Assembly (NCBI GenBank): GCA_964471235.1
Contig: CAYYGL010000160.1
Coordinates: 1 to 11,275 of the forward strand
Direction: 5' to 3'
DNA: 11,275 nt
Source of the DNA: CAYYGL01 sp964471235
Lineage (GTDB): Bacteria > Calditrichota > Calditrichia > RBG-13-44-9 > J075
Numbering within the stretch: position 1 is the first letter of the stretch; each line of letters starts with the position of its first letter. Of the stretch, positions 1 to 7,126 are shown one piece after another. The position numbers were made by a program, and so were the translations under genes. The notes beneath the pieces were generated by a model. It was given only the letters and a program-made list of their open reading frames with translations. It was not told the origin of the DNA and ran no database searches.

Positions 1-1123
1 CCGGAATGCTGCTGGCAAGATAGATGCCGCCCGGTCGACCGTAGCTGCCTACCAAGGCAGTTAGAATTGCCATGGCGCGGGCACGCTGGGAATCATTTCC
101 ATACCAGGTAAAATGCCGCCCGGGATGAATGCCAACTGCCGGTTTATATCTTCCCATGGCACGGGCAGTTTCCCGAATGATGTCTGCCGGAATTTCGGTA
201 ATCTCCGAAGCCCATTCCGGGGTAAAATCCCTCACATGGCGCTTAAGCTGTGGGAATCCGGTGGTCAGTTTGCTCACATATTCCCGATCGTAAAGATTTT
301 CGTAGATCACCACATGAATCCAGGCTAACAGTAAAGCGGTATCAGTACCCGGTTTGACGGGTAGCCACCAATCCGCTTTTGAGGCTGCCATGGAAAAGCG
401 CGGGTCCACCACCAACAATTTAGCGCCTCGTTCCAGGGCATTGGCAAACTCCAGGATCTGACCGGTAAACACATTCTCACCAATATGGGTACCAATCAGC
501 ACCATCATTTTGGTTTCTTTAAAATCGAGCGGCTCCGGGGAACCTACCGAGTTGCCAAAGGTAAGCCGATAGCCCACATCCCGGGGACCCCGGCACTGGG
601 CAAATGCCGGTTCGGCAGCATTGGGAGTGCCGTAGGCTTTCATTAGATGGCTAAAGAAACGGGCATGGATGCCATGGGGAAAATAGCCCACCGCTTCCGC
701 TCCATGTCGGTATTTGATATCCGATAATTTCTCTGCCATGTAATCCAACGCTTCTTCCCAACTGACCCGTTTAAATTTGCCCTCACCTCGTTTACCGGCG
801 CGCATTAAGGGATATTTTAAACGGTCCGGATCGTAAAGCAGTTTATGCCCGGAATTTCCCCGGGCGCACAAGCGCCCCTGGCTAAGGGGATGCGCCGGAT
901 TGCCGTCGATTTTGAGTAAGCGCCCATGATGGTCCACATTCCCCAGAATACCACAACGCCAGAAGCAGATTTCGCAAATGGAAGGGACCTCTTGCACGCG
1001 TTGTCTTCCTTTCCATCCCGGGGGGCGTTCTTCCAATCCATGCAAGTCAACACTGGATAGCATCGTCAGTGCCCCGGCTGCCAGCGTGCTTCGCTTTAAA
1101 AATTCCCGTCGTGTCATGCTCAT
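1..1123 (-). CDS. Tat-exported molybdopterin oxidoreductase, PsrA/PhsA-like catalytic subunit (partial, N-terminal 374 residues)
   Basis: This is the catalytic subunit of a DMSO-reductase-family respiratory enzyme; the 3' end lies outside the window. The N-terminus MSMTRREFLKRS has a twin-arginine motif followed by a hydrophobic stretch, so export should be by Tat with cofactor already inserted. The [4Fe-4S] motif is C50-x2-C53-x3-C57-x28-C86 (CEICFWRC then LCARG). C177 in AQCRGPRD lies where this family carries the Mo-coordinating residue. The run FSHLMKAYGTPN (157-168) and the CxxCxxxC spacing resemble polysulfide and thiosulfate reductase catalytic subunits. The start at 1123 is supported by GGAG 7 nt upstream; a second ATG lies two codons in. 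The gene follows a TorD-type chaperone by 27 nt, as expected for a Mo enzyme that needs one. Substrate is inferred only: polysulfide, thiosulfate, tetrathionate, arsenate or another oxyanion are all possible. FeS and membrane subunits would be expected beyond the left edge. Confidence 0.9.
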   Translation of the reverse strand, partial: MSMTRREFLKRSTLAAGALTMLSSVDLHGLEERPPGWKGRQRVQEVPSICEICFWRCGILGNVDHHGRLLKIDGNPAHPLSQGRLCARGNSGHKLLYDPDRLKYPLMRAGKRGEGKFKRVSWEEALDYMAEKLSDIKYRHGAEAVGYFPHGIHARFFSHLMKAYGTPNAAEPAFAQCRGPRDVGYRLTFGNSVGSPEPLDFKETKMMVLIGTHIGENVFTGQILEFANALERGAKLLVVDPRFSMAASKADWWLPVKPGTDTALLLAWIHVVIYENLYDREYVSKLTTGFPQLKRHVRDFTPEWASEITEIPADIIRETARAMGRYKPAVGIHPGRHFTWYGNDSQRARAMAILTALVGSYGRPGGIYLASSIP

Positions 1124-1150
1124 TATTATACTCCTGCAGATTGATAATCT

Positions 1151-1813
1151 TTATGAATTCCCCGGTTTCATGCGTCTGAATGGATTGCCGTAAAGTAATC
1201 CATTCCCGGAATTGTTAAGTGCCCGGGAATCTTGTTTAAGAAAAACCAACAAACCGTCGGTAATCAGTGGATAAAACGGTAGTTTTGCCGAATCGTGCAC
1301 CCTCTCGGAAAGGAGCTCAATCCAGCTTAATAGATGTTTTCGCAAGAATAATTCTTGAACCGCCTCATCCCGCTCCCCCTCGATTAACCGATACATAAAT
1401 TCCAGGGCAATTGCCAGATGATCCGGTGGTTCTCTTAACTGCCGGGAAAGCGTGAAACCATTTTTGTGGTAAATATCCTGGATTTCACCGGTTACTGTAC
1501 CATACAATTCTTGTTCAAGATAAAATGATTGATATAATGGAGCAGGCAAATGAGGAAAGTGATTAATGAACAACCGGGTATATTCCACCCGGAGGGCTTC
1601 CAGCATATCAGCCTGGTTGTTTTCTCGTGCAATCCATTCCTGGAACTCCCGTCGGGACCGATTATTTACCCGGGTGAGTTCGAAAATCTCTAAAAGTGCA
1701 CCATGGCCAATCAACTCCACCAATTGCTCATCGGGATAATTGAAGCATTTGGAAAAAAACTTATAGAATATCCCTCTTTCAGAAGGATTCTTTTGAACCG
1801 ATTTTCGGAACAT
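1151..1813 (-). CDS. TorD/DmsD-family molybdoenzyme chaperone
   Basis: This 220-residue, all-helical protein without a signal peptide is a cytoplasmic chaperone. Such proteins bind the Tat signal and apo-form of a molybdoenzyme until its cofactor is loaded. Family features: an N-terminal helix RGIFYKFFSKCFNYPDEQL (13-31); EYTRLFIN (77-84), followed by PAPLYQSFYLE (90-100) with a nearby LYG; and the signature PPDHLAIALEFM (129-140), matching the E-P-D-H motif of TorD proteins. Length is typical. The ATG at 1813 overlaps the end of the upstream regulator gene by 35 nt, with a modest purine-rich GAGAAAG upstream, so translation is probably coupled. The next in-frame Met is residue 70, too late to keep the first helices. 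The molybdoenzyme gene starts 27 nt downstream and is the obvious client. Assignment to a named subfamily (TorD, DmsD, NarJ) is not possible by eye. Confidence 0.88.
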   Translation of the reverse strand: MFRKSVQKNPSERGIFYKFFSKCFNYPDEQLVELIGHGALLEIFELTRVNNRSRREFQEWIARENNQADMLEALRVEYTRLFINHFPHLPAPLYQSFYLEQELYGTVTGEIQDIYHKNGFTLSRQLREPPDHLAIALEFMYRLIEGERDEAVQELFLRKHLLSWIELLSERVHDSAKLPFYPLITDGLLVFLKQDSRALNNSGNGLLYGNPFRRMKPGNS

Positions 1814-2561
1814 AATCTTTCTCTACCTGGCTTAATTCGGTAATCCGTTGGAGTCTTCGGATAAAATCTGCTCGCTCTCTGGTTACACGCCCCAGAATAT
1901 TAGCGAGCTTCTGCAACCATTCGGTAATTCGCTCCTGCCATCGTTGGTCGATAACCGTGATCTGTTCTGCCGCCCGGGTTAATTGCTGCGCATCCAAGCG
2001 GTGTTTTTTAGCCAGTTGTGCGATGCGTTTCTGTATTTCATCAGATTGGGGGAGTTCAGTATAGAATTGACCGGCTATCAACATTGCCACCGGGGTACCG
2101 TTTTGACGAATCCGCGCCCGGGCGTATTGAAGGCCGGCATGGCAGGTAACAAACCGGGGGGCCTCTTCTTCCTGTGACGCCAATTTTCTCCAGGCTGCCA
2201 AACAGGATTCACGACCCGATTCAGTAGATAGAATAAGCTGGCAGAATTCACTGCAATGACTGATTTCGGTAATGGGGGTGCCGTCTGCTGTAGTGGTTAC
2301 CACACCTACTTGTGCAATATCCGCCAGGACTTCTTGCAAGGGTTGCACACAAAAGATTGGAAGCATTTCTAACAGATCACCTTCCGCTTTAGGCAGTGGA
2401 TTTTCTCCCGCAAGCAATGCTTCAACCCGTTTAGGGTGAAAGCGCCACTGGCTGCCGATTTTTACACCGGTTAATCGGCCATCTTTCAGCATACGATACA
2501 GAGTGGTACGATCAATTTTCAGGAGGTCAATTACTTCTCGGGTTGTTAACAAATCGTGCAT
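1779..2561 (-). CDS. HTH (excisionase/MerR-like) regulator with PocR ligand-sensing domain
   Basis: This is a predicted one-component regulator of 260 residues. Residues 3-50 form a DNA-binding domain of the excisionase/MerR-like type (LLTTREVIDLLKIDRTTLYR, then GRLTGVKIGSQWRF). Residues about 65-170 match the PocR sensory domain, with Cys at 103, 107, 120 and 140 (HCSEFC, SCLAAW, TCHAGL) and a glycine-containing IAGQFYTELP. The C-terminal third is long charged helices, probably coiled coil and dimerising. PocR itself activates propanediol utilisation genes and the domain is thought to bind small organic ligands; the ligand here is unknown, and the four Cys could instead hold a metal or cluster. 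The frame can be opened to a TTG at 2588, but ATG 2561 has AAAGGG 7 nt upstream and is preferred. First gene of the operon, so it probably controls the TorD and molybdoenzyme genes and itself. Confidence 0.82.
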   Translation of the reverse strand: MHDLLTTREVIDLLKIDRTTLYRMLKDGRLTGVKIGSQWRFHPKRVEALLAGENPLPKAEGDLLEMLPIFCVQPLQEVLADIAQVGVVTTTADGTPITEISHCSEFCQLILSTESGRESCLAAWRKLASQEEEAPRFVTCHAGLQYARARIRQNGTPVAMLIAGQFYTELPQSDEIQKRIAQLAKKHRLDAQQLTRAAEQITVIDQRWQERITEWLQKLANILGRVTRERADFIRRLQRITELSQVEKDYVPKIGSKESF

Positions 2562-2572
2562 AACAACACCCT

Positions 2573-2590
2573 TTGCAATACGTTGCAATA
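2573..2590 (-). promoter_or_regulatory. Candidate operator: tandem TTGCAATA repeats
   Basis: Two exact copies of TTGCAATA (plus-strand reading) lie at 2573-2580 and 2583-2590, one helical turn (10 bp) apart. The core TTGCAA is itself a palindrome, so the element is both a direct repeat and a dyad. It lies between the predicted transcription start and the ATG at 2561, which suits a repressor or autoregulatory site for the HTH-PocR protein. Binding is inference. Confidence 0.4.
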
Positions 2591-2609
2591 GTATGCTATA
2601 ACTACAACA

Positions 2610-2638
2610 AGTTTACAAATCGTAAAAATTTTTGTCAA
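2610..2638 (-). promoter_or_regulatory. Sigma70-like promoter of the regulator-TorD-molybdoenzyme operon
   Basis: On the minus strand a perfect -35 TTGACA (2638-2633) is followed after 17 nt by TAAACT (2615-2610), four of six matches to the -10 consensus. The spacer starts with an A/T run. The predicted transcription start near 2603 gives a leader of about 40 nt that contains the TTGCAATA repeats. Confidence 0.5.
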
Positions 2639-2678
2639 GAATAATTTTATTTCATCGGTATCATTCGTGGGAAATGAG

Positions 2679-2692
2679 CTATTGTTCAATAG
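2679..2692. promoter_or_regulatory. 14-bp palindrome upstream of the PocR operon promoter
   Basis: CTATTGTTCAATAG is a perfect inverted repeat with 6-bp arms and a 2-bp centre. It is centred about 80 bp upstream of the predicted start of the PocR operon, where activators can bind. It does not match the FNR/DNR consensus TTGAT-N4-ATCAA. No known regulator can be assigned. Confidence 0.25.
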
Positions 2693-2743
2693 AAAGGAAG
2701 GGATATTGGAAAAATAGCGGGAGTTTTTTTCTTGAAATAGGAA

Positions 2744-2783
2744 ACAAAAAGAAAAGAGCGGCAGGTGTCTTCACTTACCGCTC
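2744..2783 (-). terminator. Rho-independent terminator of the nos cluster
   Basis: On the minus strand the hairpin arms GAGCGGTAAGTG and CACCTGCCGCTC (2783-2756) pair over 12 positions with one mismatch and one G-U, closing an AAGA tetraloop. TTTTCTTTTTG follows immediately. It lies about 35 nt past the stop of the cytochrome c gene and is oriented to end the nos transcripts before the separate PocR operon. Confidence 0.85.
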
Positions 2784-2818
2784 CTTCTGAGAATTGTATG
2801 GTTTCGGAATGATTGACA

Positions 2819-3241
2819 CTACTCGTGAATGGTACGAAGATAGGCAATGATGTCCATAATATTCTGGTCAGACAATGCCGGGTTGCCGCCTTTGGGGGGC
2901 ATGGGGATACCGGTAGTGTTTAAAGGGTCATCTACCGTTCTCCCTTTTTTAACATATTCCAATAATTCCTGGTCGGTTTTCTGTTTTACAAATTCGCTGC
3001 TTACCAGGTCTTTGCCCAATCCTTTCAGCCCCCGGGCATCCTGCCCATGACAGGCAGAGCAGCTCTGCACAAACAGGGTTTTTCCTTTGGCGGGATCCCC
3101 TTTTAAAGCGGCTGGTTTTGTCGCTGCCGGTGCCTGGGGCTGCGGTGCAGATTTCGGTTGCTGCTGCTCTCCGCCACCACATGCCGAAAATAACCATACC
3201 AGGGCAAAGATCATACTGATGATACTAACCTTATTGAACAT
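2819..3241 (-). CDS. Monoheme c-type cytochrome lipoprotein, likely electron donor to NosZ
   Basis: This is a 140-residue secreted class I cytochrome c. The N-terminus is a hydrophobic signal ending LFSAC (Cys21), a near-lipobox, followed by a Gly/Gln/Pro/Ala-rich linker (22-46), so the protein is probably lipid-anchored on a flexible tether. The heme motif CSACH is at 61-65. Met114 in GIPMPPKGG is the expected sixth ligand, and ALSDQNIMDIIAYLRTI (122-138) is the usual C-terminal helix. AGGAGG lies 9 nt before the ATG. It is the last gene of the nos cluster, after nosL, and clade II clusters commonly carry such cytochromes (nosC type) that pass electrons from the quinol pool side to NosZ. A 220-nt gap with a candidate promoter separates it from nosL, so it may be expressed separately. 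The donor role is inferred from location; no nosC numbering is assigned. Confidence 0.88.
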   Translation of the reverse strand: MFNKVSIISMIFALVWLFSACGGGEQQQPKSAPQPQAPAATKPAALKGDPAKGKTLFVQSCSACHGQDARGLKGLGKDLVSSEFVKQKTDQELLEYVKKGRTVDDPLNTTGIPMPPKGGNPALSDQNIMDIIAYLRTIHE

Positions 3242-3274
3242 AAATAGATACCTCCTGTTTTTTCAAAGCTCAGA

Positions 3275-3304
3275 TTTATAAATTAAACTTTCATAACAAT
3301 TCAA
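3275..3304 (-). promoter_or_regulatory. Candidate promoter of the cytochrome c gene
   Basis: On the minus strand TTGAAT (3304-3299) and TATAAA (3280-3275) are separated by 18 nt, in the 220-nt gap between nosL and the cytochrome gene (3242-3461). The rest of the gap shows no gene. An eight-T run on the minus strand (3323-3316) lies just upstream of this promoter but without a convincing stem before it. Confidence 0.4.
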
Positions 3305-3461
3305 TTGAGGCAACGAAAAAAAACGGTGAACTACCCGGGATGGGGGAGTGTTCTGAACTTCCCTGGATCAACCTCCCCTGGCATTATCCCATTAAGTTGA
3401 ACCGAATTCGATGGCAACCTCGTTGGATTTTCATTTCAATTACCCCGGAACCGGAGACTGT

Positions 3462-3929
3462 TCAACCGGGCACCCGGGATGTTTCAAAAACTTGTTTCCT
3501 TAATTCCGAGAATTTCAGTTGTTCACCCCGATGCAGACGAATAAAATTTTCCGCCGTTGTGGTATCGGAAAATGCGACGATCCCATATCCCATTGGGGTG
3601 GGAAAATCCTTGTTCTTTACAAACACGGCCTTCGTTGCATTTAACCAGTTTTCGCTATTAAAATCAACCACCCAATAACGCGCTACCGGCTCCGAATGCT
3701 TTTTCAAATAATTGACCATACACCCGATATCATCAAACAAATGAACCTGCTCGTCTGTGGTCACAATTGCCGCCGCATAGCGGGCTTCGTTGATAATCAT
3801 CCGGCATTCATCACAAGGATCGGCTCCAAAACGAATATTCGGGGGCTGGTCGTTTCGACTGCCCGTAGAACATGAAAAAGCTAATATAAACAAGAAAAAG
3901 ATAGTTGCCAACTTAAAGAAATTTCTCAT
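3462..3929 (-). CDS. nosL: NosL copper-binding lipoprotein (nitrous oxide reductase accessory)
   Basis: NosL is an outward-facing lipoprotein that binds Cu(I) and delivers it for NosZ copper-centre maturation together with NosDFY. The protein is 155 residues from the ATG at 3929. MRNFFKLATIFFLFILAFSC is a lipoprotein signal with the modified Cys at residue 20. The family motif C-x2-C-x-M is seen at C39, C42 and M44 (DPCDECRM), followed by VHLFDDIGCMVNYL and a W-V-V-D-F strand typical of NosL. The frame extends 19 codons upstream, but that extension lies inside nosY and would put the signal peptide in the interior. The chosen ATG overlaps the nosY stop as ATGA, with AAGGG just before it, so translation is coupled. 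Its place directly after nosY is the common order. Identification is firm; the exact Cu ligands are taken from family knowledge. Confidence 0.92.
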   Translation of the reverse strand: MRNFFKLATIFFLFILAFSCSTGSRNDQPPNIRFGADPCDECRMIINEARYAAAIVTTDEQVHLFDDIGCMVNYLKKHSEPVARYWVVDFNSENWLNATKAVFVKNKDFPTPMGYGIVAFSDTTTAENFIRLHRGEQLKFSELRKQVFETSRVPG

Positions 3930-4762
3930 AAGCCGCCCTTTCGTCGAAAAATCCAATATGTCGCCCAGAAAGAAATGATTGTCCACAATAGTAAAATTCC
4001 GATGAACAGGGGCATTAGCTGCTCTCCGTAGGTTCTAACGGCGTAGGTACCTACCGGTCCCAATATTTCCAGATTTCCCTGAAGGAGCAGGATTGCTGCC
4101 AGTTTAAACACCTGTAAGGGATTCAACAGGGCAAAGGTGAAGAGATGTTGTATGTCGAAATTGAGTACCAGGGAAGTACTCAGCACCCCCAGGTCGCCCA
4201 GGAAGACCATTGCCAGCCACACGAAAAGGGAAAGTCCCACAGCCGTATCGGCCCTGGTTAGGGATGCGGAGATGAACATACCCAACCCCAGACTCAACAG
4301 TGCTAATAAAAAGGTAAGACCAACCAGGGCAATATAATTGCCCACCTGGGTATAACCGCCATGCCAGGCGATAATTATACCGCTTAACCCAAACCCGAGC
4401 GTTAATGCACCAAGTAAGGAAAGACCGACTCCCAGGTACTTCCCTAACAGCACCTCTAATTGGTTTACCGGCTGTGCCATAATGTAAAGCAATGTTCCCC
4501 GTTCTCTTTCTCCCGCCAGGCTGATGGCGCCCAGGGTTAAGCCCATCAGGGGCACAATTAACAACACCAGATTGATCATGCTGGCGGTGGTCCTGCCGAA
4601 ACCGGATAGACCGTAATTCCCCAGACCGGAGAGCCCCAACCAGGAGAGCCCCAGGGACAGGCCGGCAAAAATAAAGGTGTATAAAATGAACCATCGGTTT
4701 CGTCGGGCATCCTGCATCTCTTTATGGGTCAACAACGTGACGTTCTGCAATTCGATATCCAT
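3926..4762 (-). CDS. nosY: NosY, ABC-2 type permease of the NosDFY maturation complex
   Basis: NosY is the membrane permease that pairs with the NosF ATPase and with periplasmic NosD to deliver material for CuZ assembly. The 278-residue protein has about six hydrophobic segments: roughly 24-45, 61-83, 108-130, 141-165, 172-192 and 252-272. The cytoplasmic N-terminus LTHKEMQDARRNRWF and the loop SLAGERERGTLLYIMAQPV between segments 2 and 3 are hallmarks of NosY/ABC-2 permeases; the loop helix contacts the ATPase. Length is typical. The ATG at 4762 lies 21 nt after the nosDF stop. Its ribosome binding site is weak (GGGG about 10 nt away), so translation probably relies on coupling to the upstream gene. 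Its stop overlaps nosL by ATGA. Confidence 0.92.
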   Translation of the reverse strand: MDIELQNVTLLTHKEMQDARRNRWFILYTFIFAGLSLGLSWLGLSGLGNYGLSGFGRTTASMINLVLLIVPLMGLTLGAISLAGERERGTLLYIMAQPVNQLEVLLGKYLGVGLSLLGALTLGFGLSGIIIAWHGGYTQVGNYIALVGLTFLLALLSLGLGMFISASLTRADTAVGLSLFVWLAMVFLGDLGVLSTSLVLNFDIQHLFTFALLNPLQVFKLAAILLLQGNLEILGPVGTYAVRTYGEQLMPLFIGILLLWTIISFWATYWIFRRKGGL

Positions 4763-4783
4763 CGCTTGATATCCCCGGTTTTT

Positions 4784-7126
4784 TTATTCTTTGGCTATCT
4801 CATAATCAAAGTTTTGTACTTCCACCCCTTCGTTTGCCAGGATGATAATGGGTTCGCCTTTGGAATGAGCATCCACCTGCACCTTAATACCCACACCGTT
4901 CCGGGTTGCCTGGAATCCATGCTTTTGTAAGGCACGAATTGCCGAAGCAATCAGCTTCTCCGGCACATAAATCCGCAGCATGGAGCGCCGTCCCAATTGC
5001 TGATACACTTCCGATGGTGGTGAATCGGCGATCATCTGCCCCTGGTCCAGTACTAAAATTCGATCGGCAAACCCGAACACTTCTTCCAGCCGGTGGGAGG
5101 AATAGACGATGGTTTTGCCGTCCTGTTTCAATTCGCCCAGCAATTCCAGGAAATCGTCCCGGGAGTGCATGTCCAGGTTGGCGGTCGGTTCGTCCAGAAA
5201 AAGGATCGGCGGATTGGCTAACAGGGCAATTGCCAGCGCTAATCGCTGTTTCATTCCCCCGGATAGCTCTTTGACGGTTTTGGAAATATGGGCTGTTAAT
5301 CCCAGGCGGTCGATCCACTCCTGAAGCGAATCCAGGCTGGTCTTCTTTAAGCGGGCATAAAATTCAATGGTCTCCTGAAGCGTCAGATTGTCATGGAAAC
5401 TGATTTCCTGGGGGACAAACCCAATCAGTCGCCGGGCTTGTTTGCTCTGTTTCCGAACCTCGAACCCATTAATGAATACATCTCCCTCAAAGGGGATAAT
5501 TCCAAGGAGACAGCGTAAAACGGTTGTTTTCCCGGCGCCATTTGACCCCCACAGTGCCACAGTTTCCCCGGGAGCGATGGCGAAGGAAAGATTGTTTACA
5601 GCTACTATTTTACCAAATTTTTTGTTCAAAGATGTCACGGTAATCATATTGTCAGCTCCCTGATTTAAAGCCGGATTGCCGGTGATTTCTGCGCCGGAGC
5701 GTTTAGCCTGTAACGGGGTATCGGTACCGGCTCCGGTGAAGCGTCGTTTGAATCGGTTCAAGCCAAAGTAAATGAATAGACTGAGGAAGACGAGTCCCAA
5801 TGCGCCGGCAAGGAGAGTTTGTCGGGTTGGCAGGGTAATCCCGGGCACATTCGTGGGGTAAAGGGGGCGAATGCGCGGGTGTTGATCGATTAATTTTGGA
5901 TAAGGCTTTACCATCGGGAAAGCGCGGGCGGCAAAATCCACTGCCTGGATTGCCGGGCTGTAGATAAACAGGCGCAGGCGAGGTTTCCGGTTCATCAGGT
6001 TTTCAAAAAACTTTTCCGATTTATAAGGAATATCGCCAAAACCGTCGTGGTCGTTATCATATCCGGCGTAGTCACTCCAATAATTTTTATCCCAATGGTT
6101 TTCGGTTAAATGACCGGCACCGGTGATGCCAACTTGCTCGTAATTCTCGATAAAGCTGTTATCCGTCAAATAACTGCGTTTCACAAAAGAAAGCAGACTG
6201 AACCCCACATCGTTGTAGGCAAACACATTCCCATGGTAGGTCATTTTGCTGTCGATGGAGCGGGGAGAGTTATCCACAAAAACGCCTACCCGGTTATCAA
6301 CAACTAAATTTTCTTCCAGCACCCCGTCATCAAAATCTTTTAAACCGATCCCAAAACCGCTGGGACCCCGGTTATAAGCAATCGTGTTGTGTCGGAGGGT
6401 GAGGCGCCGGCTGTACATCATATACACCCCAACCGAGTTCCCGGTTAATACATTTTCTTCGATCAGGCAGTCATCGCTATACATAAAATGCACCCCGTAG
6501 CGGGCATTGGTAACGGTATTGCCGCGCACTACCGAGTTTTTGGAAAACCAGATAATCATGTCCCGACCATGGATTAAGCGATTGTGTTCGATACGCACTT
6601 CATTGCTGTACCAGGCGCGAATCAAATCACCCCGGCGGGGAATCGCCAGGTCCGCTTTTCCATTGATAAGATTGTTTGCTATCACGCTTCGGTGGGCTTT
6701 CCGAAGATATATGCCAAATAACACATTCTCGATGTGGTTGTTTTCGATATGGGCATCAGGGGCATTCACGGAAATACCGGCATCTTCATTGGATAAGGAG
6801 ATGCCGCTGTTTTGGATTCGAAAGCCCCGGAGGTGAACGTGAGGCGCATTCACTTCAATTACAGTTCCATGTTCCTGCCCGTCAATAATGGGTAGATCAT
6901 ATCCAAGCAGAGTAATTGATGTTGAGATACGGATAGGACCGTTAAAGCTGCCGCCATACACCGCCAGAGTATCCCCATCGGTTGCAACTGCCAGTGCTTC
7001 CGGAAGGGCGGCGTAATCTCCGGTATCGGCAACCGTCAGAACTCTGCCATACAGGAGACCATTCCACCCTCCCGATATCAGGAGAAAAAGGATAAACAGC
7101 GGCTGCGCTTTAATCAATCTCATCAA
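4784..7126 (-). CDS. nosDF: NosD-NosF fusion: periplasmic beta-helix maturation protein joined to ABC ATPase
   Basis: One 780-residue frame carries two proteins that are normally separate. Residues 1-27 are a Sec signal or anchor. Residues about 30-380 are a NosD/CASH parallel beta-helix with repeated N-x-I and G-I-x-L rungs and the NosD hallmark NYWSDYAGYDNDHDGFGDIP (348-367). A membrane segment lies at 436-456, followed by NRFKRRF, which is positive and should face the cytoplasm. A polar linker (about 460-493) leads to NosF from Met494: Walker A GSNGAGKTT (527-535), Q-loop Q573, signature LSGGM (621-625), Walker B ILFLDEP (641-647), H-loop H678. The C-terminal 65 residues match the NosF tail. 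The topology is therefore consistent with a real fusion. The start is TTG (7126) immediately followed by ATG (7123); either is possible, with AGAGG 8 or 11 nt upstream. A lost stop codon or an assembly indel are the alternatives to a fixed fusion. Confidence 0.9.
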   Translation of the reverse strand: MMRLIKAQPLFILFLLISGGWNGLLYGRVLTVADTGDYAALPEALAVATDGDTLAVYGGSFNGPIRISTSITLLGYDLPIIDGQEHGTVIEVNAPHVHLRGFRIQNSGISLSNEDAGISVNAPDAHIENNHIENVLFGIYLRKAHRSVIANNLINGKADLAIPRRGDLIRAWYSNEVRIEHNRLIHGRDMIIWFSKNSVVRGNTVTNARYGVHFMYSDDCLIEENVLTGNSVGVYMMYSRRLTLRHNTIAYNRGPSGFGIGLKDFDDGVLEENLVVDNRVGVFVDNSPRSIDSKMTYHGNVFAYNDVGFSLLSFVKRSYLTDNSFIENYEQVGITGAGHLTENHWDKNYWSDYAGYDNDHDGFGDIPYKSEKFFENLMNRKPRLRLFIYSPAIQAVDFAARAFPMVKPYPKLIDQHPRIRPLYPTNVPGITLPTRQTLLAGALGLVFLSLFIYFGLNRFKRRFTGAGTDTPLQAKRSGAEITGNPALNQGADNMITVTSLNKKFGKIVAVNNLSFAIAPGETVALWGSNGAGKTTVLRCLLGIIPFEGDVFINGFEVRKQSKQARRLIGFVPQEISFHDNLTLQETIEFYARLKKTSLDSLQEWIDRLGLTAHISKTVKELSGGMKQRLALAIALLANPPILFLDEPTANLDMHSRDDFLELLGELKQDGKTIVYSSHRLEEVFGFADRILVLDQGQMIADSPPSEVYQQLGRRSMLRIYVPEKLIASAIRALQKHGFQATRNGVGIKVQVDAHSKGEPIIILANEGVEVQNFDYEIAKE
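5645..5660 (-). promoter_or_regulatory. Internal ribosome binding site and ATG for free NosF inside nosDF
   Basis: The minus-strand sequence TCAGGGAGCTGACAATATG places GGGAG 8 nt before the in-frame ATG encoding Met494. This is exactly where an ordinary nosF gene would begin (MITVTSLNKKFG). Initiation here would give a 287-residue NosF, close to the usual length. It may be a relic of a separate nosF gene or a working internal start. Confidence 0.55.

Noticed and set aside
3316..3323. Eight-T run on the minus strand after nosL as a terminator
   Set aside because: No stable GC stem directly precedes it, so it may be only part of the AT-rich spacer upstream of the cytochrome promoter.
3340..3678. 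Plus-strand 112-codon open frame over the nosL 3' end and the spacer
   Set aside because: It overlaps the well-supported nosL on the other strand, has no ribosome binding site or family resemblance, and is explained as a shadow frame.
3930..3986. Nineteen-codon N-terminal extension of NosL
   Set aside because: It lies within nosY and would bury the lipoprotein signal; the ATG at 3929 overlaps the nosY stop in the usual ATGA manner.
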